Below, piece by piece: positions 7,631 to 18,058 of a DNA stretch of 64,000 nucleotides. The position numbers and the translations under genes were made by a program. Location of the stretch: the NCBI GenBank assembly GCA_019746975.1, contig JAIERK010000134.1:29195-93194 (forward strand). The letters run 5' to 3'. The notes beneath the pieces are model-generated. The model was not told the origin of the DNA and searched no databases. It saw only the letters and a program-made list of their open reading frames with translations. Position 1 is the stretch's first letter. Each line of letters opens with the position of its first letter. The DNA is from Candidatus Obscuribacterales bacterium (GTDB taxonomy: Bacteria; Cyanobacteriota; Vampirovibrionia; Obscuribacterales; Obscuribacteraceae).

Positions 7631-10096
7631 ATGCAGACGCTGAAGAGTACAGACAGTAATAGGCTTACAGATATCAAGGAGCAATCGACCTCTGCCAATC
7701 CGTTGAACCTCCTTCTGGTATCACTAGTGGTGGCGCTCACGGTATGGGCATACATGCCGGTTCTGTTTAACTTTTTCCTCGGCGACGATTTCGTACATCT
7801 GACCTGGCTCAAAGACGCGGTAAAGAACCACGAACTGATCTGGCGCAACTTTCATAGCTCTTGGCTCGACGGAACGACAACCAGGTTTTACAGACCGCTC
7901 ATCTCTATCTTCATGGTCACCGACTATTTGGGTTGGGGACCAAACGGTTTGGGTTTTCACATCACCAACCTGCTGTTTCATCTGACCGCAACCGTATTCC
8001 TTTTTTTCACGTCACGCATATTGCTCGCGCAGGCTCGATGGACAGATGATGCCGCACCGGATGAGAAGAAAAGCGTCTCGATTTCAATGTGGCTTTATCC
8101 CCTCGCCGTATCGCTGATTTTCGGATTGTATCCACTTCATACGGAAGCAGTATCGTGGATCACAGGCAGGGTAGATGCTGTGGTCACGGCTTTCTATGTC
8201 GCGACATTCTATTTCTATCTGCGCTGGCGCCACAACGGCAACCCATTATGGATTGCTCCTTGCGTCGCTTCACTCACGCTCGGACTACTATCTAAAGAAA
8301 TGGCGCTTACTCTGCCGCCGGCTTTCATCCTGTATGAATTGACTCTGGGTAAGAACGCTATTTTTCGCAAATCTCTCGACAAGAATAGATTCCTGAGCTG
8401 GTCGTGGCAGATAGTGAAACCCACTGCGCTGTTCTGGTCGATGCTTGTGGTTTACTTCGGTGTCAGGCGCTACGCGCTAGGTACCTTCGTCGGGGGCTAT
8501 GACGATTCACTGTTCTTCATCGCAGACCTGAAACATTTTTTCCTGAGTTGGATGCACGGACTGAGAATGTTCCTCATCCCGCTCAACAAAGGTCTGATGG
8601 GAGCGCACCACAACGTCACCCGGATGTGGGAGCTCAGCCTCGCACTCTCTGGTGTGATGCTTAGCATAAATTTGGTTCTCGAGAAAAAACTATCGCGCCT
8701 CTTCGTGTTCAACTTGCTCTTCCTGGGTCTGTGCTTCGCGCCGGTCTACAAGATCTTCACCATCGCCGACGACTTGCAAGGCGCAAGACTCGCTCACGTG
8801 GCGACGGTGGCTCTCAGTCTTTTGCTGGCGATGGCGGCGATTGTTCCATCGACACAAAAACTCAAGGCCGCCGCAACACCGGCTTTGCGCTTCGCCCTCT
8901 GCGCTTTCTTCTCATCAGCCTGCTTCGCGGCGCTCTGGACCAACAATCAGGCCTGGGCCACCGCTGGTCGCGAATCCAACTCAATACGCCAGGGACTATC
9001 GACTCTATACAAGTCGATCGAAGGCGATCCGCAAGTGCTTTTACTTAGCCTGCCCGATCAGATTGACGGCGCGTACATCTGTCGAAATGCTGTTTGGGGA
9101 ATGACAAAAGCACCTCAGTTGGAGCGCGATGCCTGGAACTGCCTTATGCTCAACAAGTACGAGCAGATAATGCCTTTCGGCTATCTGCGCGATTCGTTGT
9201 ATCAAGCAAAGGACGACGTCAAAATCTTTTTCTGGAATACAAATAAGAAGGAATTTCAACCTGTCGTAATCGAAAGCACCCAAGAGAATTCAGCTGCGTT
9301 CGCTGGAGCCGCGCTCAAGGATGTTCTATCAATCAAGAACGGAACTGGCTCATGGGAAAGGAATGGCTCACTCGAGATTCGAGGCGACAACTCAAAAGAA
9401 GGCAAGCCTGAGCTCATTCTCAATCTGGGAAATCGAAGCGCCTTCGACATTGAATTCGTCTCCATGAAGGTTCGCAACCTTGACACGACCGGAGGTTCGC
9501 TACCTCAACTCTCGGAAGGCGCCGATCTTCTCTATGCCAACGATGTCAGCCCGGTATTCTCCTTGCCGAACAGAACCCACGCCGACTTCAACCCGGAGGA
9601 AGAAAGACAAGAACTTTTCTTTCCTCTCAGAGGACTTCCGGAATGGTCGTTGGGCGGAAAGAGTCATCCTTTTAAAATCAGATTGCCTCACAACTGTCAT
9701 CTGGCGATTGACTCAATCGAGATTGTCGACTCCGATCGTTTGATGCCTCGACTTTCATTCGCGAACTCCGGATACATGGGCACAAAAGGCTTCCTGCACC
9801 TGTCGCAGAAGGAGACGGCCGCCACAGTCTCCGTTGACGCGACAAGACAACCGGGATCAGCTGGAATAATTCTCGAGATAACGAGACCAAGCCTTCTATT
9901 CGAGAGTCAAAACACTCCACAGCCGAGCAAGGTCACGATGAAAGAGCTAAAGGGCACTATATCGGGTGACATTGAACTAAAACGAGATATGTTCCCTGCC
10001 ACGGGGATGTATGAAGCCCGCCCCTGGGCTGTTGATTCCGAAGGAAGGAAAATTGGCGTAGCGGGCGATCATTTCGTCATAACCGTCGATTCTTGA
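7631..10096 (+). CDS. GT-C fold multipass membrane glycosyltransferase (PMT/TMTC-like)
   Basis: The product has 821 residues with about 10-11 hydrophobic segments in the first 430 and a hydrophilic, beta-rich exterior domain of ~390 residues behind them. After the first membrane segment comes F-L-G-D-D-F-V-H, the acidic pair of GT-C enzymes that use polyprenyl-phosphate sugars. A later block, YPLHTEAVSWITGRVDAVV, closely follows the P-x-H-T-E-A-V-x-x-I-x-G-R motif of the TMTC/PMT group. It probably moves a lipid-linked sugar onto an exported acceptor. The ATG at 7631 is preferred to the upstream TTG at 7583, which lies inside the preceding gene. It is third in the operon from 5584. Confidence 0.85.
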   Translation: MQTLKSTDSNRLTDIKEQSTSANPLNLLLVSLVVALTVWAYMPVLFNFFLGDDFVHLTWLKDAVKNHELIWRNFHSSWLDGTTTRFYRPLISIFMVTDYLGWGPNGLGFHITNLLFHLTATVFLFFTSRILLAQARWTDDAAPDEKKSVSISMWLYPLAVSLIFGLYPLHTEAVSWITGRVDAVVTAFYVATFYFYLRWRHNGNPLWIAPCVASLTLGLLSKEMALTLPPAFILYELTLGKNAIFRKSLDKNRFLSWSWQIVKPTALFWSMLVVYFGVRRYALGTFVGGYDDSLFFIADLKHFFLSWMHGLRMFLIPLNKGLMGAHHNVTRMWELSLALSGVMLSINLVLEKKLSRLFVFNLLFLGLCFAPVYKIFTIADDLQGARLAHVATVALSLLLAMAAIVPSTQKLKAAATPALRFALCAFFSSACFAALWTNNQAWATAGRESNSIRQGLSTLYKSIEGDPQVLLLSLPDQIDGAYICRNAVWGMTKAPQLERDAWNCLMLNKYEQIMPFGYLRDSLYQAKDDVKIFFWNTNKKEFQPVVIESTQENSAAFAGAALKDVLSIKNGTGSWERNGSLEIRGDNSKEGKPELILNLGNRSAFDIEFVSMKVRNLDTTGGSLPQLSEGADLLYANDVSPVFSLPNRTHADFNPEEERQELFFPLRGLPEWSLGGKSHPFKIRLPHNCHLAIDSIEIVDSDRLMPRLSFANSGYMGTKGFLHLSQKETAATVSVDATRQPGSAGIILEITRPSLLFESQNTPQPSKVTMKELKGTISGDIELKRDMFPATGMYEARPWAVDSEGRKIGVAGDHFVITVDS

Positions 10097-10122
10097 AGAT
10101 AGTGCCACCAACGATGGCATGA

Positions 10123-12924
10123 TCACTTGCACCTCGATTTGATTTTTCTGATTTTGGCGACTATACGGTTAGCTTCTTCAACCCGCCCTAAAGCGCGGAG
10201 AGACTGCTCGTACGGAACCAATGTCTGAAGCACTACGAACTTACTCTTGATGTTGGTTACCATCATCAATCGCAGCGCATCCTCGAACTTATCGACGGCT
10301 AAACGAAATTGCTTTTTTGCGGCATGACAGTTGCCTAATTCAGTGGTTACAAGAACTACAGCGCTGGTTATCTCGGACCGATTCTTGCGGTACAACTTCA
10401 ACTCCTCGTTGAGAAAACGAAGTCCCGCGTCTGGTTTTTCTTTGGAAAGAATACTGAGAACTGAAGGTAGTGTATCCGCTGAAACCTGCAGCGGTGAATT
10501 CGTCAACTTTCTTGCAGATTCGATTTGATGAGCTGCTGCATCTACTTTGTCTTGCAGACATAACGATACGGCGAGCGCATACAATGCGGTTATCCTATGT
10601 GTCGTGGACTCACGTCTCAGTTCGCTCCTGGAGAGCTTATCGCGGAGTAATTTTTCTGCGCGTTCAGGACGACCTGCGCGGTTATGAACACTAGCGAGCA
10701 GGTTCATAATCTGACAGGTTCGAGCGTCAGGTTTGTAAAAGGTTTTCAGAAAGCGATTGCAATACTTCTCCGCATCCTCATAGTTGTCGGTAAGGAAGGA
10801 GTAACATGCGGAGCGGTCCAGATCCACTTTCGCAATCAGAGACTGCGCTCCAAACACAACGCTATCCTCTTCCAGAATCTTGTTGAATAGTTCAGAAGCC
10901 TTCGAGTAGCAGCCATCTTCGAGGTATCTACTGGCAAGAGCAGTCTCCTGAAAAACTCGGATTTGATTTTCAGTCGATACAGCCTTCTCTCTATCCGGCC
11001 TTGAAGTAGCTCGGTAGATCGTTCGAAGATGATCAACGGTAATTCCAATGCACTTGAAGAACTCAAGCCCCGAAGAAGCCCTTCCTTCAATAATCAAATT
11101 GTAGAGAACCGGTTCGGCTTCATCGTATCGATTGGCAGCGAGCAACCAATTGACATACTCCAGTTCAAGCCAAAAGTAGTCGACTGTTGTACCGACGACA
11201 TTCACGTAAACCGGATGGCCGAGTTCGAAAGCTTTGGCAGCCTCTACGAAGCGACCTTCGCGAGCAAGCGTTCTTGCTTGGCCGAAGTGGGTCTGCCAGA
11301 TTTTTGTCGTCGCGTTGGCAACTGCAAGCTGGTTGCCCTCACGCGCCGAGCACGCTCGCTCCAGGTCCGCGATGGTTTTCAGGTAAAGTTCATCACCCTT
11401 GTTTTTCGCCTCCGCGTACTCTTGAGATGGTGGACGCCCGGCTCGACTACCGATAGCGGCTAGATCGAAGAGGGCTCTGCGCTTCACAGTAGCAATGCCA
11501 AAGCTCCGCTGATTGTCGGCTTCGAGTCCATAAACCACTTCATCGAGGTAGGACTCAGCCTTTCGATCTTGCCCCAGAAGCATGTAAGTGTGACCAAGTT
11601 GCTCCAGCGTCTCGCACAATTCGAGAGAAGCGGGCACGCACTGTCGGTAGTGTTGCACTGATCTTTCGTAGTATTGTGCCGCTCCTGCAAAGCGTTTTGC
11701 CGCATATTCACGATTGCCGAGCTGCTTGAATGACTCAGCCAAACTTTTTCGCGTTTTGAACTTAGCAGGCTCCTCCGTACCGAGAGCGAGATAGCGTTCG
11801 AGGATCTTAATACGCTCGGAAACATTACCTCTCCTCAAAAGAAGCGCAGTCAGATTCTTGGTGGGATGGACAAGCCATTCTAGGTTTGCGTCAGGCGAAT
11901 CACGCACCTGCTCGAAGTTGTTGAACGCGACTCCCAGATACTTAACTGCCTCACTATCGCGGCCAAGAGCCGTCAGCACAGAAGAAAGGTGGGCCGCATA
12001 TGTTCCAATACGTTTTTTCTGATCGGGGAACTTACTTTCCAACAGCGAAAGCCCCCTGAGGTAAAGCGGTATGGAGTCATCATCTTCCAGGTAATAGGCC
12101 TTCATGTATGCATATTCCAGGAGCAGGTCGCAGAACGGAAGATTGTTGACTCCTTTTTCCGTCTCTTGCTTAGCTACGGCGGCCTTGGAACACTCGCCGA
12201 TGGTTTCTATGTAAGCGCTAGCGAGCTCCGGATTGATCTTGAAGAATTGACCTTGCGCGCCATCCAGGCTCATTCTCAAAGACATTGCACCAGAACAGAT
12301 CTGTTCGTCGTTCAGCGCCGTGGCAAAAATATAGTCGACTGCGTTTTGTCGATACTCGGCAGCTCGCTTGAACTCTTTTTCGTACAGACAGATTGCGGCA
12401 AGATGACCGTAGATATGGAATACCTCAGGCTCGCCATCCTTGCGCAATCCCCTGGCTAAAACCAGCGCTTCCTTAAACATCCGTTTTGCTTTGGCCAGGT
12501 CTCCACGGCGCTCATTCATCACTGCCAACCAGAAAAGATCAAAATCAAGATCGGGAAATTTCGGCCCGAACTTTCTCAGCACTGCCATCTCCTGGAGGAG
12601 GAACGGTTCAGCCTCTTCAAACTGACCGTTGTGAATATAGAGTTCCGCGATTCGGCGCAAACTTTCACTGTACCTGGGGTCAAACTCATTAAACTGCTTT
12701 GCTAGAGTGAGCGCCTCTCTGGCTGAGTCCAGAGCTGCCTCGTGGCTGCGAGCGTCTTCAGTGCCGGAGTAGTGTCGAATCCACGCCTGGCTCGCCTCGA
12801 TCTCGGTCTTTGCACTTCTTGCGAGCATCATACTTGATATCAATACCATACTCAGTACTAATATCAAATACGACACCACCTTCGTTGGTCGACCAGACAT
12901 TTTCGTTCTGAATACCGGATCCAT
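10123..12924 (-). CDS. Membrane-anchored large TPR protein
   Basis: The product has 933 residues. One N-terminal membrane segment (VSYLILVLSMVLISSMMLA) is followed by helical repeats to the C-terminus with recurrent TPR signatures such as A-x-x-Y-E-R-S-V-Q-H-Y and F-x-x-A-V-D-K-F-E-D-A-L-R. No catalytic domain is seen. It probably is a periplasm-facing scaffold. An in-frame ATG at 12954 exists, but AGGGGAT stands before the ATG at 12924, so the latter is preferred. It converges on the GT-C gene with 26 bp between stops. Confidence 0.8.
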   Translation of the reverse strand: MDPVFRTKMSGRPTKVVSYLILVLSMVLISSMMLARSAKTEIEASQAWIRHYSGTEDARSHEAALDSAREALTLAKQFNEFDPRYSESLRRIAELYIHNGQFEEAEPFLLQEMAVLRKFGPKFPDLDFDLFWLAVMNERRGDLAKAKRMFKEALVLARGLRKDGEPEVFHIYGHLAAICLYEKEFKRAAEYRQNAVDYIFATALNDEQICSGAMSLRMSLDGAQGQFFKINPELASAYIETIGECSKAAVAKQETEKGVNNLPFCDLLLEYAYMKAYYLEDDDSIPLYLRGLSLLESKFPDQKKRIGTYAAHLSSVLTALGRDSEAVKYLGVAFNNFEQVRDSPDANLEWLVHPTKNLTALLLRRGNVSERIKILERYLALGTEEPAKFKTRKSLAESFKQLGNREYAAKRFAGAAQYYERSVQHYRQCVPASLELCETLEQLGHTYMLLGQDRKAESYLDEVVYGLEADNQRSFGIATVKRRALFDLAAIGSRAGRPPSQEYAEAKNKGDELYLKTIADLERACSAREGNQLAVANATTKIWQTHFGQARTLAREGRFVEAAKAFELGHPVYVNVVGTTVDYFWLELEYVNWLLAANRYDEAEPVLYNLIIEGRASSGLEFFKCIGITVDHLRTIYRATSRPDREKAVSTENQIRVFQETALASRYLEDGCYSKASELFNKILEEDSVVFGAQSLIAKVDLDRSACYSFLTDNYEDAEKYCNRFLKTFYKPDARTCQIMNLLASVHNRAGRPERAEKLLRDKLSRSELRRESTTHRITALYALAVSLCLQDKVDAAAHQIESARKLTNSPLQVSADTLPSVLSILSKEKPDAGLRFLNEELKLYRKNRSEITSAVVLVTTELGNCHAAKKQFRLAVDKFEDALRLMMVTNIKSKFVVLQTLVPYEQSLRALGRVEEANRIVAKIRKIKSRCK

Positions 12925-13337
12925 TAATTGGCCATCCCCTTCAGTCGACCACATCTGAATTGCAGATCGGCAATCTCTTCACTCGCATCCAGAATTTTCA
13001 CCCCCGCCTGCTGTGCTCGTCGGCCACGTTGATAAGACGCCACCAGTTTTCCTCCATCTTAGCCGATGCCAGGATGGGAGGACCGAAAATCAAGGGCATA
13101 ATCAAGACCGCTACCAGAGGTAGTGACAAAGCACGAAGGTTACGATGTCGTATGACGCTGTTCAAACTTAAGTTTTACTTGCCAACTGGCTAGAGATTGT
13201 GCTGATGACAGCAATTCAGATCGCTGCGCTGGCGAGCCCTCGGGTCTAGTATTCCCCATTTTATCGGGTCCGCACCTGCTAAAATTCTGATAGTTTTCAA
13301 GCCACTAATCAGGGATTTGCCCGAGCCCAGGCAAGAC
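12925..13337. other. Divergent intergenic region upstream of TPR and histidine kinase genes
   Basis: About 410 bp without a supportable gene. It should hold the promoters of both divergent genes, but I find no clear -35/-10 pair, operator or hairpin. Confidence 0.4.
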
Positions 13338-15524
13338 ATGCTTCCTAAGCCAGAAGATCTAAAAACTTCGCAGAAGGGCTACCTGATGGTCTTCGTGCCC
13401 CTTGGAGCGGGATTGATCTTCCTAGTCATCATGAGCGCCATGGTCTTTGGCGCACAGAAAGAAGCAGAGAAAGAGAGTTACACGAAAAGTATTTTGCTCC
13501 ATCAGCAGGCGATCGACACCCTGATGGTCGATTCCTTATCAGCAGCCTATAACAGCGTTCTTATCAGAAGCGAATCGCCGACATCTCCACTTAAGCAAAT
13601 CACAACCGACCTCGAGAAAGAGTTCAATATCCTGTCGAGCCTGGTCAAAAAAGACAAAAGTCTTGCGACACGCGTACAAAAAATGCATAACAACTCGACC
13701 GTCGGAATGGTTCTTGCACACGAGATCGAGGCCAGTCGCGTTGCTGGGTCCAACGAATTCATGCCGTTGCAAATGCAACAGATGATCAATAGATTGCGTA
13801 GGTTCTATGAAAACGAATCTAAACAAAGACAAGCATTTTCTAAGTTGCTGGAAGAAAAGCAGAAAGGTTCGCTCCTCACGGTGGAGCAATGGCGAGTCGT
13901 GATCTGGGCGGTACTTATTTTTGGAGTATCTATGACTATTGGTCTCAGTATTGCCGGCGCCATTCTTTTCGGAACGAGCATGGGTCCACGATTGAGAGTA
14001 ATACTGGACAATTCCATCCGTCTTGCCGCCGGTCAAGAGCTCAATCCACGACTGCACGGCAAGGATGAAATCGCAAGATTGGACGAAGTATTTCATGGGA
14101 TGGCACGAAGCTTGAAAGCCGCTCAGAGAAGAGAAAAGGCAATTGTAGAAAACAGCGGCGATGTTATCTGCTCTATCGATCACAGCGAACGATTTACCGC
14201 AATCAACGGCGCCGCAAACAGAGTGTGGGGATTCGAACCTGACGAACTTCTGGGACGGTACGTCGCGGACATCCTGGTTAAAGACGATGTAGCCACGACT
14301 CGCGAAGCAATGAAATTGGCTCAGCAAAAAAACCTCGCTGGCTCCTTCGAAAATCGAGTTAGGCAAAAAGAAGGGCAGTTAGTCGCCATGCTCTGGTCGA
14401 TCACCTGGTCCAGTCCACGCAAGACATATTATTGTGTAGCGCACGATATAACGCGCAGACGCATTGAAGAACAGATGCTTCAGCAGAGCGAGAAGCGCGT
14501 ACAGCTTATCTTGCAGAGCATGCCGGTCGGCGTCGCAATCGGAACCGAGGGTGGCCGGATTGAACTCGTCAATCAGAAGATGGAAGAGATGTTCGGTTAT
14601 ACAGCAGAGGAGCTCGCGGGGATGGCACTCGGAGCGCTCTTTCCATCGTCGCCCTTAGCACAGGACGAACAGTTCATCGATAAGATACAAGATGCCTCAG
14701 CGCAGGGCTTCACCGAGCTCGACGCAAAGAGAAAGGACGGAGTGCCCTTTCCAGCGCAGATATCTGTAAGCCACTTCTTTATTCAGGGAGAGGTGAAACC
14801 GCTGGTGGTGATCGCCGACATTACCTCTCGTAGAGAAGCGGAGAAACTGAAGCAAGAAATTCTGGCGATGGTATCACACGATCTGAGAGCACCACTCACA
14901 ACTCTGAACATTACTCTGCAACTCTTGAAGGGCGGCACACTGGGTCAACTCAACGATCGTGGTAATCAACGTGTCGTCAACATGGAACGCGAGGTCGAGC
15001 GCTTGATGGGTCTGATCAACAATCTCCTTGATCTCGAAAAGATTGAAACTCAAGGATTCGAAGTGCGAAAGGAAGTCGTCAGCTTCGAGGCCATAATCAA
15101 TCAATCGCTGCTTTCGGTCGGCTACCTGGCCGAGAAAAATGGTGTTCAGTTGCTCTCGGACGTCACTCCATCGGAGGCATTCGCCGACAGCTCCGGCCTC
15201 GTGCAAGTGGTTGTCAACCTGATCGCCAACGCCATCAAGTTTTCGCCGACAGGAAGCACGGTGACTATTTCTTGTCGTCAAGTTGATACAGGCGTCCTCG
15301 TGAGCGTGAAAGATCAGGGACGAGGAATTCCAGACAAGCAGATCGACAGCATTTTCGATAGATTCAAACAGGTCGAGATCATGGATCGCACTGAGAAAAA
15401 AGGCAGCGGACTCGGTCTGGCTATCTGCAAGTCCATCGTTGAAGCTCACGGCGGCACCATTTCGGTCGAGAGCAAGCCTGGCGAGGGCAGCACTTTTTCT
15501 TTCTTGATACCGGTCGAGGATTGA
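13338..15524 (+). CDS. Sensor histidine kinase, CHASE-like sensor, HAMP, two PAS domains
   Basis: The 728-residue membrane kinase has a first membrane helix near 15-38, a ~150-residue helical exterior region, a second membrane helix near 185-212, HAMP (~213-265), two PAS domains (~270-380 and ~385-495), HisKA with the phosphorylated His in A-M-V-S-H-D-L-R-A-P-L (~512), and HATPase_c with N-box (NLIANAIKFSP), G1 (DQGRGIP) and G2 (GSGLGLAICK). All catalytic motifs are intact. A TTG at 13317 is possible but its AGGGA sits too close; the ATG at 13338 has CAGG 6-9 nt before it. No response regulator is adjacent. The next gene is a paralogue starting 8 nt downstream. Confidence 0.93.
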   Translation: MLPKPEDLKTSQKGYLMVFVPLGAGLIFLVIMSAMVFGAQKEAEKESYTKSILLHQQAIDTLMVDSLSAAYNSVLIRSESPTSPLKQITTDLEKEFNILSSLVKKDKSLATRVQKMHNNSTVGMVLAHEIEASRVAGSNEFMPLQMQQMINRLRRFYENESKQRQAFSKLLEEKQKGSLLTVEQWRVVIWAVLIFGVSMTIGLSIAGAILFGTSMGPRLRVILDNSIRLAAGQELNPRLHGKDEIARLDEVFHGMARSLKAAQRREKAIVENSGDVICSIDHSERFTAINGAANRVWGFEPDELLGRYVADILVKDDVATTREAMKLAQQKNLAGSFENRVRQKEGQLVAMLWSITWSSPRKTYYCVAHDITRRRIEEQMLQQSEKRVQLILQSMPVGVAIGTEGGRIELVNQKMEEMFGYTAEELAGMALGALFPSSPLAQDEQFIDKIQDASAQGFTELDAKRKDGVPFPAQISVSHFFIQGEVKPLVVIADITSRREAEKLKQEILAMVSHDLRAPLTTLNITLQLLKGGTLGQLNDRGNQRVVNMEREVERLMGLINNLLDLEKIETQGFEVRKEVVSFEAIINQSLLSVGYLAEKNGVQLLSDVTPSEAFADSSGLVQVVVNLIANAIKFSPTGSTVTISCRQVDTGVLVSVKDQGRGIPDKQIDSIFDRFKQVEIMDRTEKKGSGLGLAICKSIVEAHGGTISVESKPGEGSTFSFLIPVED

Positions 15525-15532
15525 TACCATTC

Positions 15533-17788
15533 ATGCGTTTCAACCCGGACGATCTTCCAATTTTCGCAAAGGGACTGATAGTCGCCTCGATACCGGCGGT
15601 AATGGCAATCGTGTTTCTCACGGCAGTGGGCGTGCTCCTTCTGCAGTCTCAAGAGCAAGCGCGAAAAGAAGCTCAGGCCAAGGAAATTCTATTCATAGTC
15701 CACAGACTTGGTCCACTAGGCACCGAATCACTCGACCTTGTTTCACGATATGCCCTCATCAAGGACAACAACCTGCAGATCAGTTATCGCCAACTTTTGA
15801 AGAAGAAGAACAAAGAACTGCACAAGTTGGAAGCCATTCTGAACGAAGACCAAGATATGAAAGTAGAGGGTCAGATCTGGCTCAATACCTTGCATCGAGT
15901 TTTTCTATTTGTAGATTCTATCAACGACTCGGTCAAAGACACCAACGAACAGCTTGGAGTATTGTCGTTCGCCGGCTTTAAAAGACAGATGCAGGGTCTG
16001 TTCCCCTATGAATCGATGGTGAGAAGGGCATTCGTAGATCGACTGATTGAACGTCAAAAGGAAAGTCAGGCTAATATCACGCGGTACAACGATCAGCTCC
16101 TCAAGATAATGCCGACGGCGTTTATTATCAACTTACTGATGGGATTTTTGCTGGCCGCGTACTTCAGCAGAGTGATCGACGGACGGCTGGCAAAACTTGC
16201 CGACAATGCATCCAGGTTCGCTTCCGGTCAACCGCTCAGCCCCAGTCAAAAAGGCCGCGATGAAATCGGCCGACTGGATACGATGTTCCATCGCATGGCC
16301 TCAGAGATCGAAGAAGCTGCCCTGCACGAGAAAGCGATCATAGACAACGCCGTCGACGTAATCATGACATTGACGGACAAATTTGAAATCGCCACGATAA
16401 ATGATGCCGTCCGTAATGACTGGGGTTACGCGGCAGAATCGCTTTCAGGAAAGAACTTCCTCACAATCATCCACATCGAAGACCAGGCCACGGTAGAACA
16501 GACACTCACCTCGATTTCCGAGGAAAAGGTGGAGCGCTCCTTCGAGTGCAGGCTCTTGCGCCAGGACAAAAACGCCATTCATACGAGCATTTCCGCCAAC
16601 TGGCTAGAGGATGAGAGAAGGTTCTACTGCGTAGCGCATGATATAACCCAGAGAAAACTAGAAGAGGCATTGCTCAAGGAAAGCGAGCAGATGATCAGGC
16701 TCGTTCTCGAAAGTATGCCTTTGGGTCTTCTGATTACCGATAATGACGGTCTAATCGAGATAACAAATCTCTCCACGAAGCATCTGCTCGGTTACCGGGA
16801 CAACGAGCTGCAAAACCAGAACATCGGGATGCTGTTCACAAAACGACCAACGATGGGGGAAGATGGGCGATTTCGCAAAATCCTCGAAGACACCGCCAAC
16901 GGTGACACTATCGAGATTCCGATCATTACGAAAACCGGCGACGAGTTCCCCGCCGAGCTGACAACTAACAGCTTTATTCTCAACGATCAACGAAAGATCC
17001 TCTTCATATTACAAGACATCACTCTCCGCCAGGAGGTGGAGCAATTAAAGAAGGAATTCCTGGCTATGGTTAGTCACGACCTTCGTACGCCTCTCACGAC
17101 GATACTCGGCTCGATGCAACTGTTACAGACTGGTCCGCTCGGAGTTCTCAACAACAAGGGACGTGAGCACATCGCCATTGCGGAAGCCGAAACAGACAGA
17201 CTGATTGCACTCGTCAATACACTCCTCGATATCGAGAAATTCGAATCAGGTCAGATGGAGCTACATCGAGAGATGGCAGACATCACGCAGCTAGCAAAGC
17301 AAGCAATCAACGCGCTAATCTCACAGGCTGAAGAACGCGAGATCGAGTTGCTCCAGGCGGTGGAGCTAGTAGACGACAACGCCACCTTAACAGAAGAAGA
17401 GAAGAGATCGAAAATTGACGAGCTCGCCACAATTGCTATCGATCAAGCAAGTCTCATGCAGGTGTTGATAAATCTCGTAAGCAACGCCCTCAAGTTTTCC
17501 CCTGCCGGTACAAAGATCGTACTGACCACCTTGCTTAGAGACGACCAGGTCGAACTGCGTGTCAAAGATCAGGGAAGAGGCGTGCCCGACTCAATGAAAG
17601 AGATCATATTCGAAAGGTTCAAGCAGGTGGACCTGACTGACAGAACAGAAAAAAAAGGCTCCGGTCTCGGTCTGTCCATTTGTAAGTTGATAGTCGAATC
17701 TCACAATGGACGGATAGGTGTGGAAAGCACCGTGGGCGAAGGCAGCACATTCTGGGTACGAATTCCAAGGACCGAGAAAACGTCCTGA
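15533..17788 (+). CDS. Sensor histidine kinase, paralogue of the preceding gene
   Basis: The 751-residue product has the same order as its neighbour: membrane helix near 12-35, helical exterior region, second membrane helix (PTAFIINLLMGFLLAAYF), HAMP, two PAS domains, HisKA with A-M-V-S-H-D-L-R-T-P-L, and HATPase_c (NLVSNALKFSP, DQGRGVP, GSGLGLSICK). The ATG at 15533 has GAGGA at 15515-15519 just inside the end of the previous gene; a TTG at 15521 overlaps that stop. The two kinases are almost certainly co-transcribed and arose by tandem duplication, with sensor regions now well diverged. An extra acidic stretch (LTEEEKRSKIDELAT) lies in the ATPase domain. Confidence 0.93.
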   Translation: MRFNPDDLPIFAKGLIVASIPAVMAIVFLTAVGVLLLQSQEQARKEAQAKEILFIVHRLGPLGTESLDLVSRYALIKDNNLQISYRQLLKKKNKELHKLEAILNEDQDMKVEGQIWLNTLHRVFLFVDSINDSVKDTNEQLGVLSFAGFKRQMQGLFPYESMVRRAFVDRLIERQKESQANITRYNDQLLKIMPTAFIINLLMGFLLAAYFSRVIDGRLAKLADNASRFASGQPLSPSQKGRDEIGRLDTMFHRMASEIEEAALHEKAIIDNAVDVIMTLTDKFEIATINDAVRNDWGYAAESLSGKNFLTIIHIEDQATVEQTLTSISEEKVERSFECRLLRQDKNAIHTSISANWLEDERRFYCVAHDITQRKLEEALLKESEQMIRLVLESMPLGLLITDNDGLIEITNLSTKHLLGYRDNELQNQNIGMLFTKRPTMGEDGRFRKILEDTANGDTIEIPIITKTGDEFPAELTTNSFILNDQRKILFILQDITLRQEVEQLKKEFLAMVSHDLRTPLTTILGSMQLLQTGPLGVLNNKGREHIAIAEAETDRLIALVNTLLDIEKFESGQMELHREMADITQLAKQAINALISQAEEREIELLQAVELVDDNATLTEEEKRSKIDELATIAIDQASLMQVLINLVSNALKFSPAGTKIVLTTLLRDDQVELRVKDQGRGVPDSMKEIIFERFKQVDLTDRTEKKGSGLGLSICKLIVESHNGRIGVESTVGEGSTFWVRIPRTEKTS

Positions 17789-18058
17789 CGTTGCCGCCTC
17801 TTTGCGCGAAGTCCGAGCTCGTTTCAATGCAAATCGCGCTGACATGTTGCACTGGATAACCAGTTCGGCAAAACACGAGCTGGACCGAGGCTCCCGAATG
17901 CGCGACGTCTCCTCGCCCGCGCGACAGATTTAAATCGAACTTATGCCATAGCTCGGCCAAGGACTACGAAACTGGATTTCCGTGTATGTATTTTCTATAA
18001 AGCTGCGATAGAACTGGGCTTGATTGCGGTAAAACAGTAACAGTTTGAGCAAACTTCG

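Noticed and set aside
3196..7735. Repeated word CACTAGTGG as a dispersed motif
   Set aside because: Only two exact CCACTAGTGG copies; others are partial and one lies within coding sequence, so it is too weak to claim.
13539..14366. 275-residue frame antisense to the first histidine kinase
   Set aside because: Antisense shadow of an intact kinase gene.
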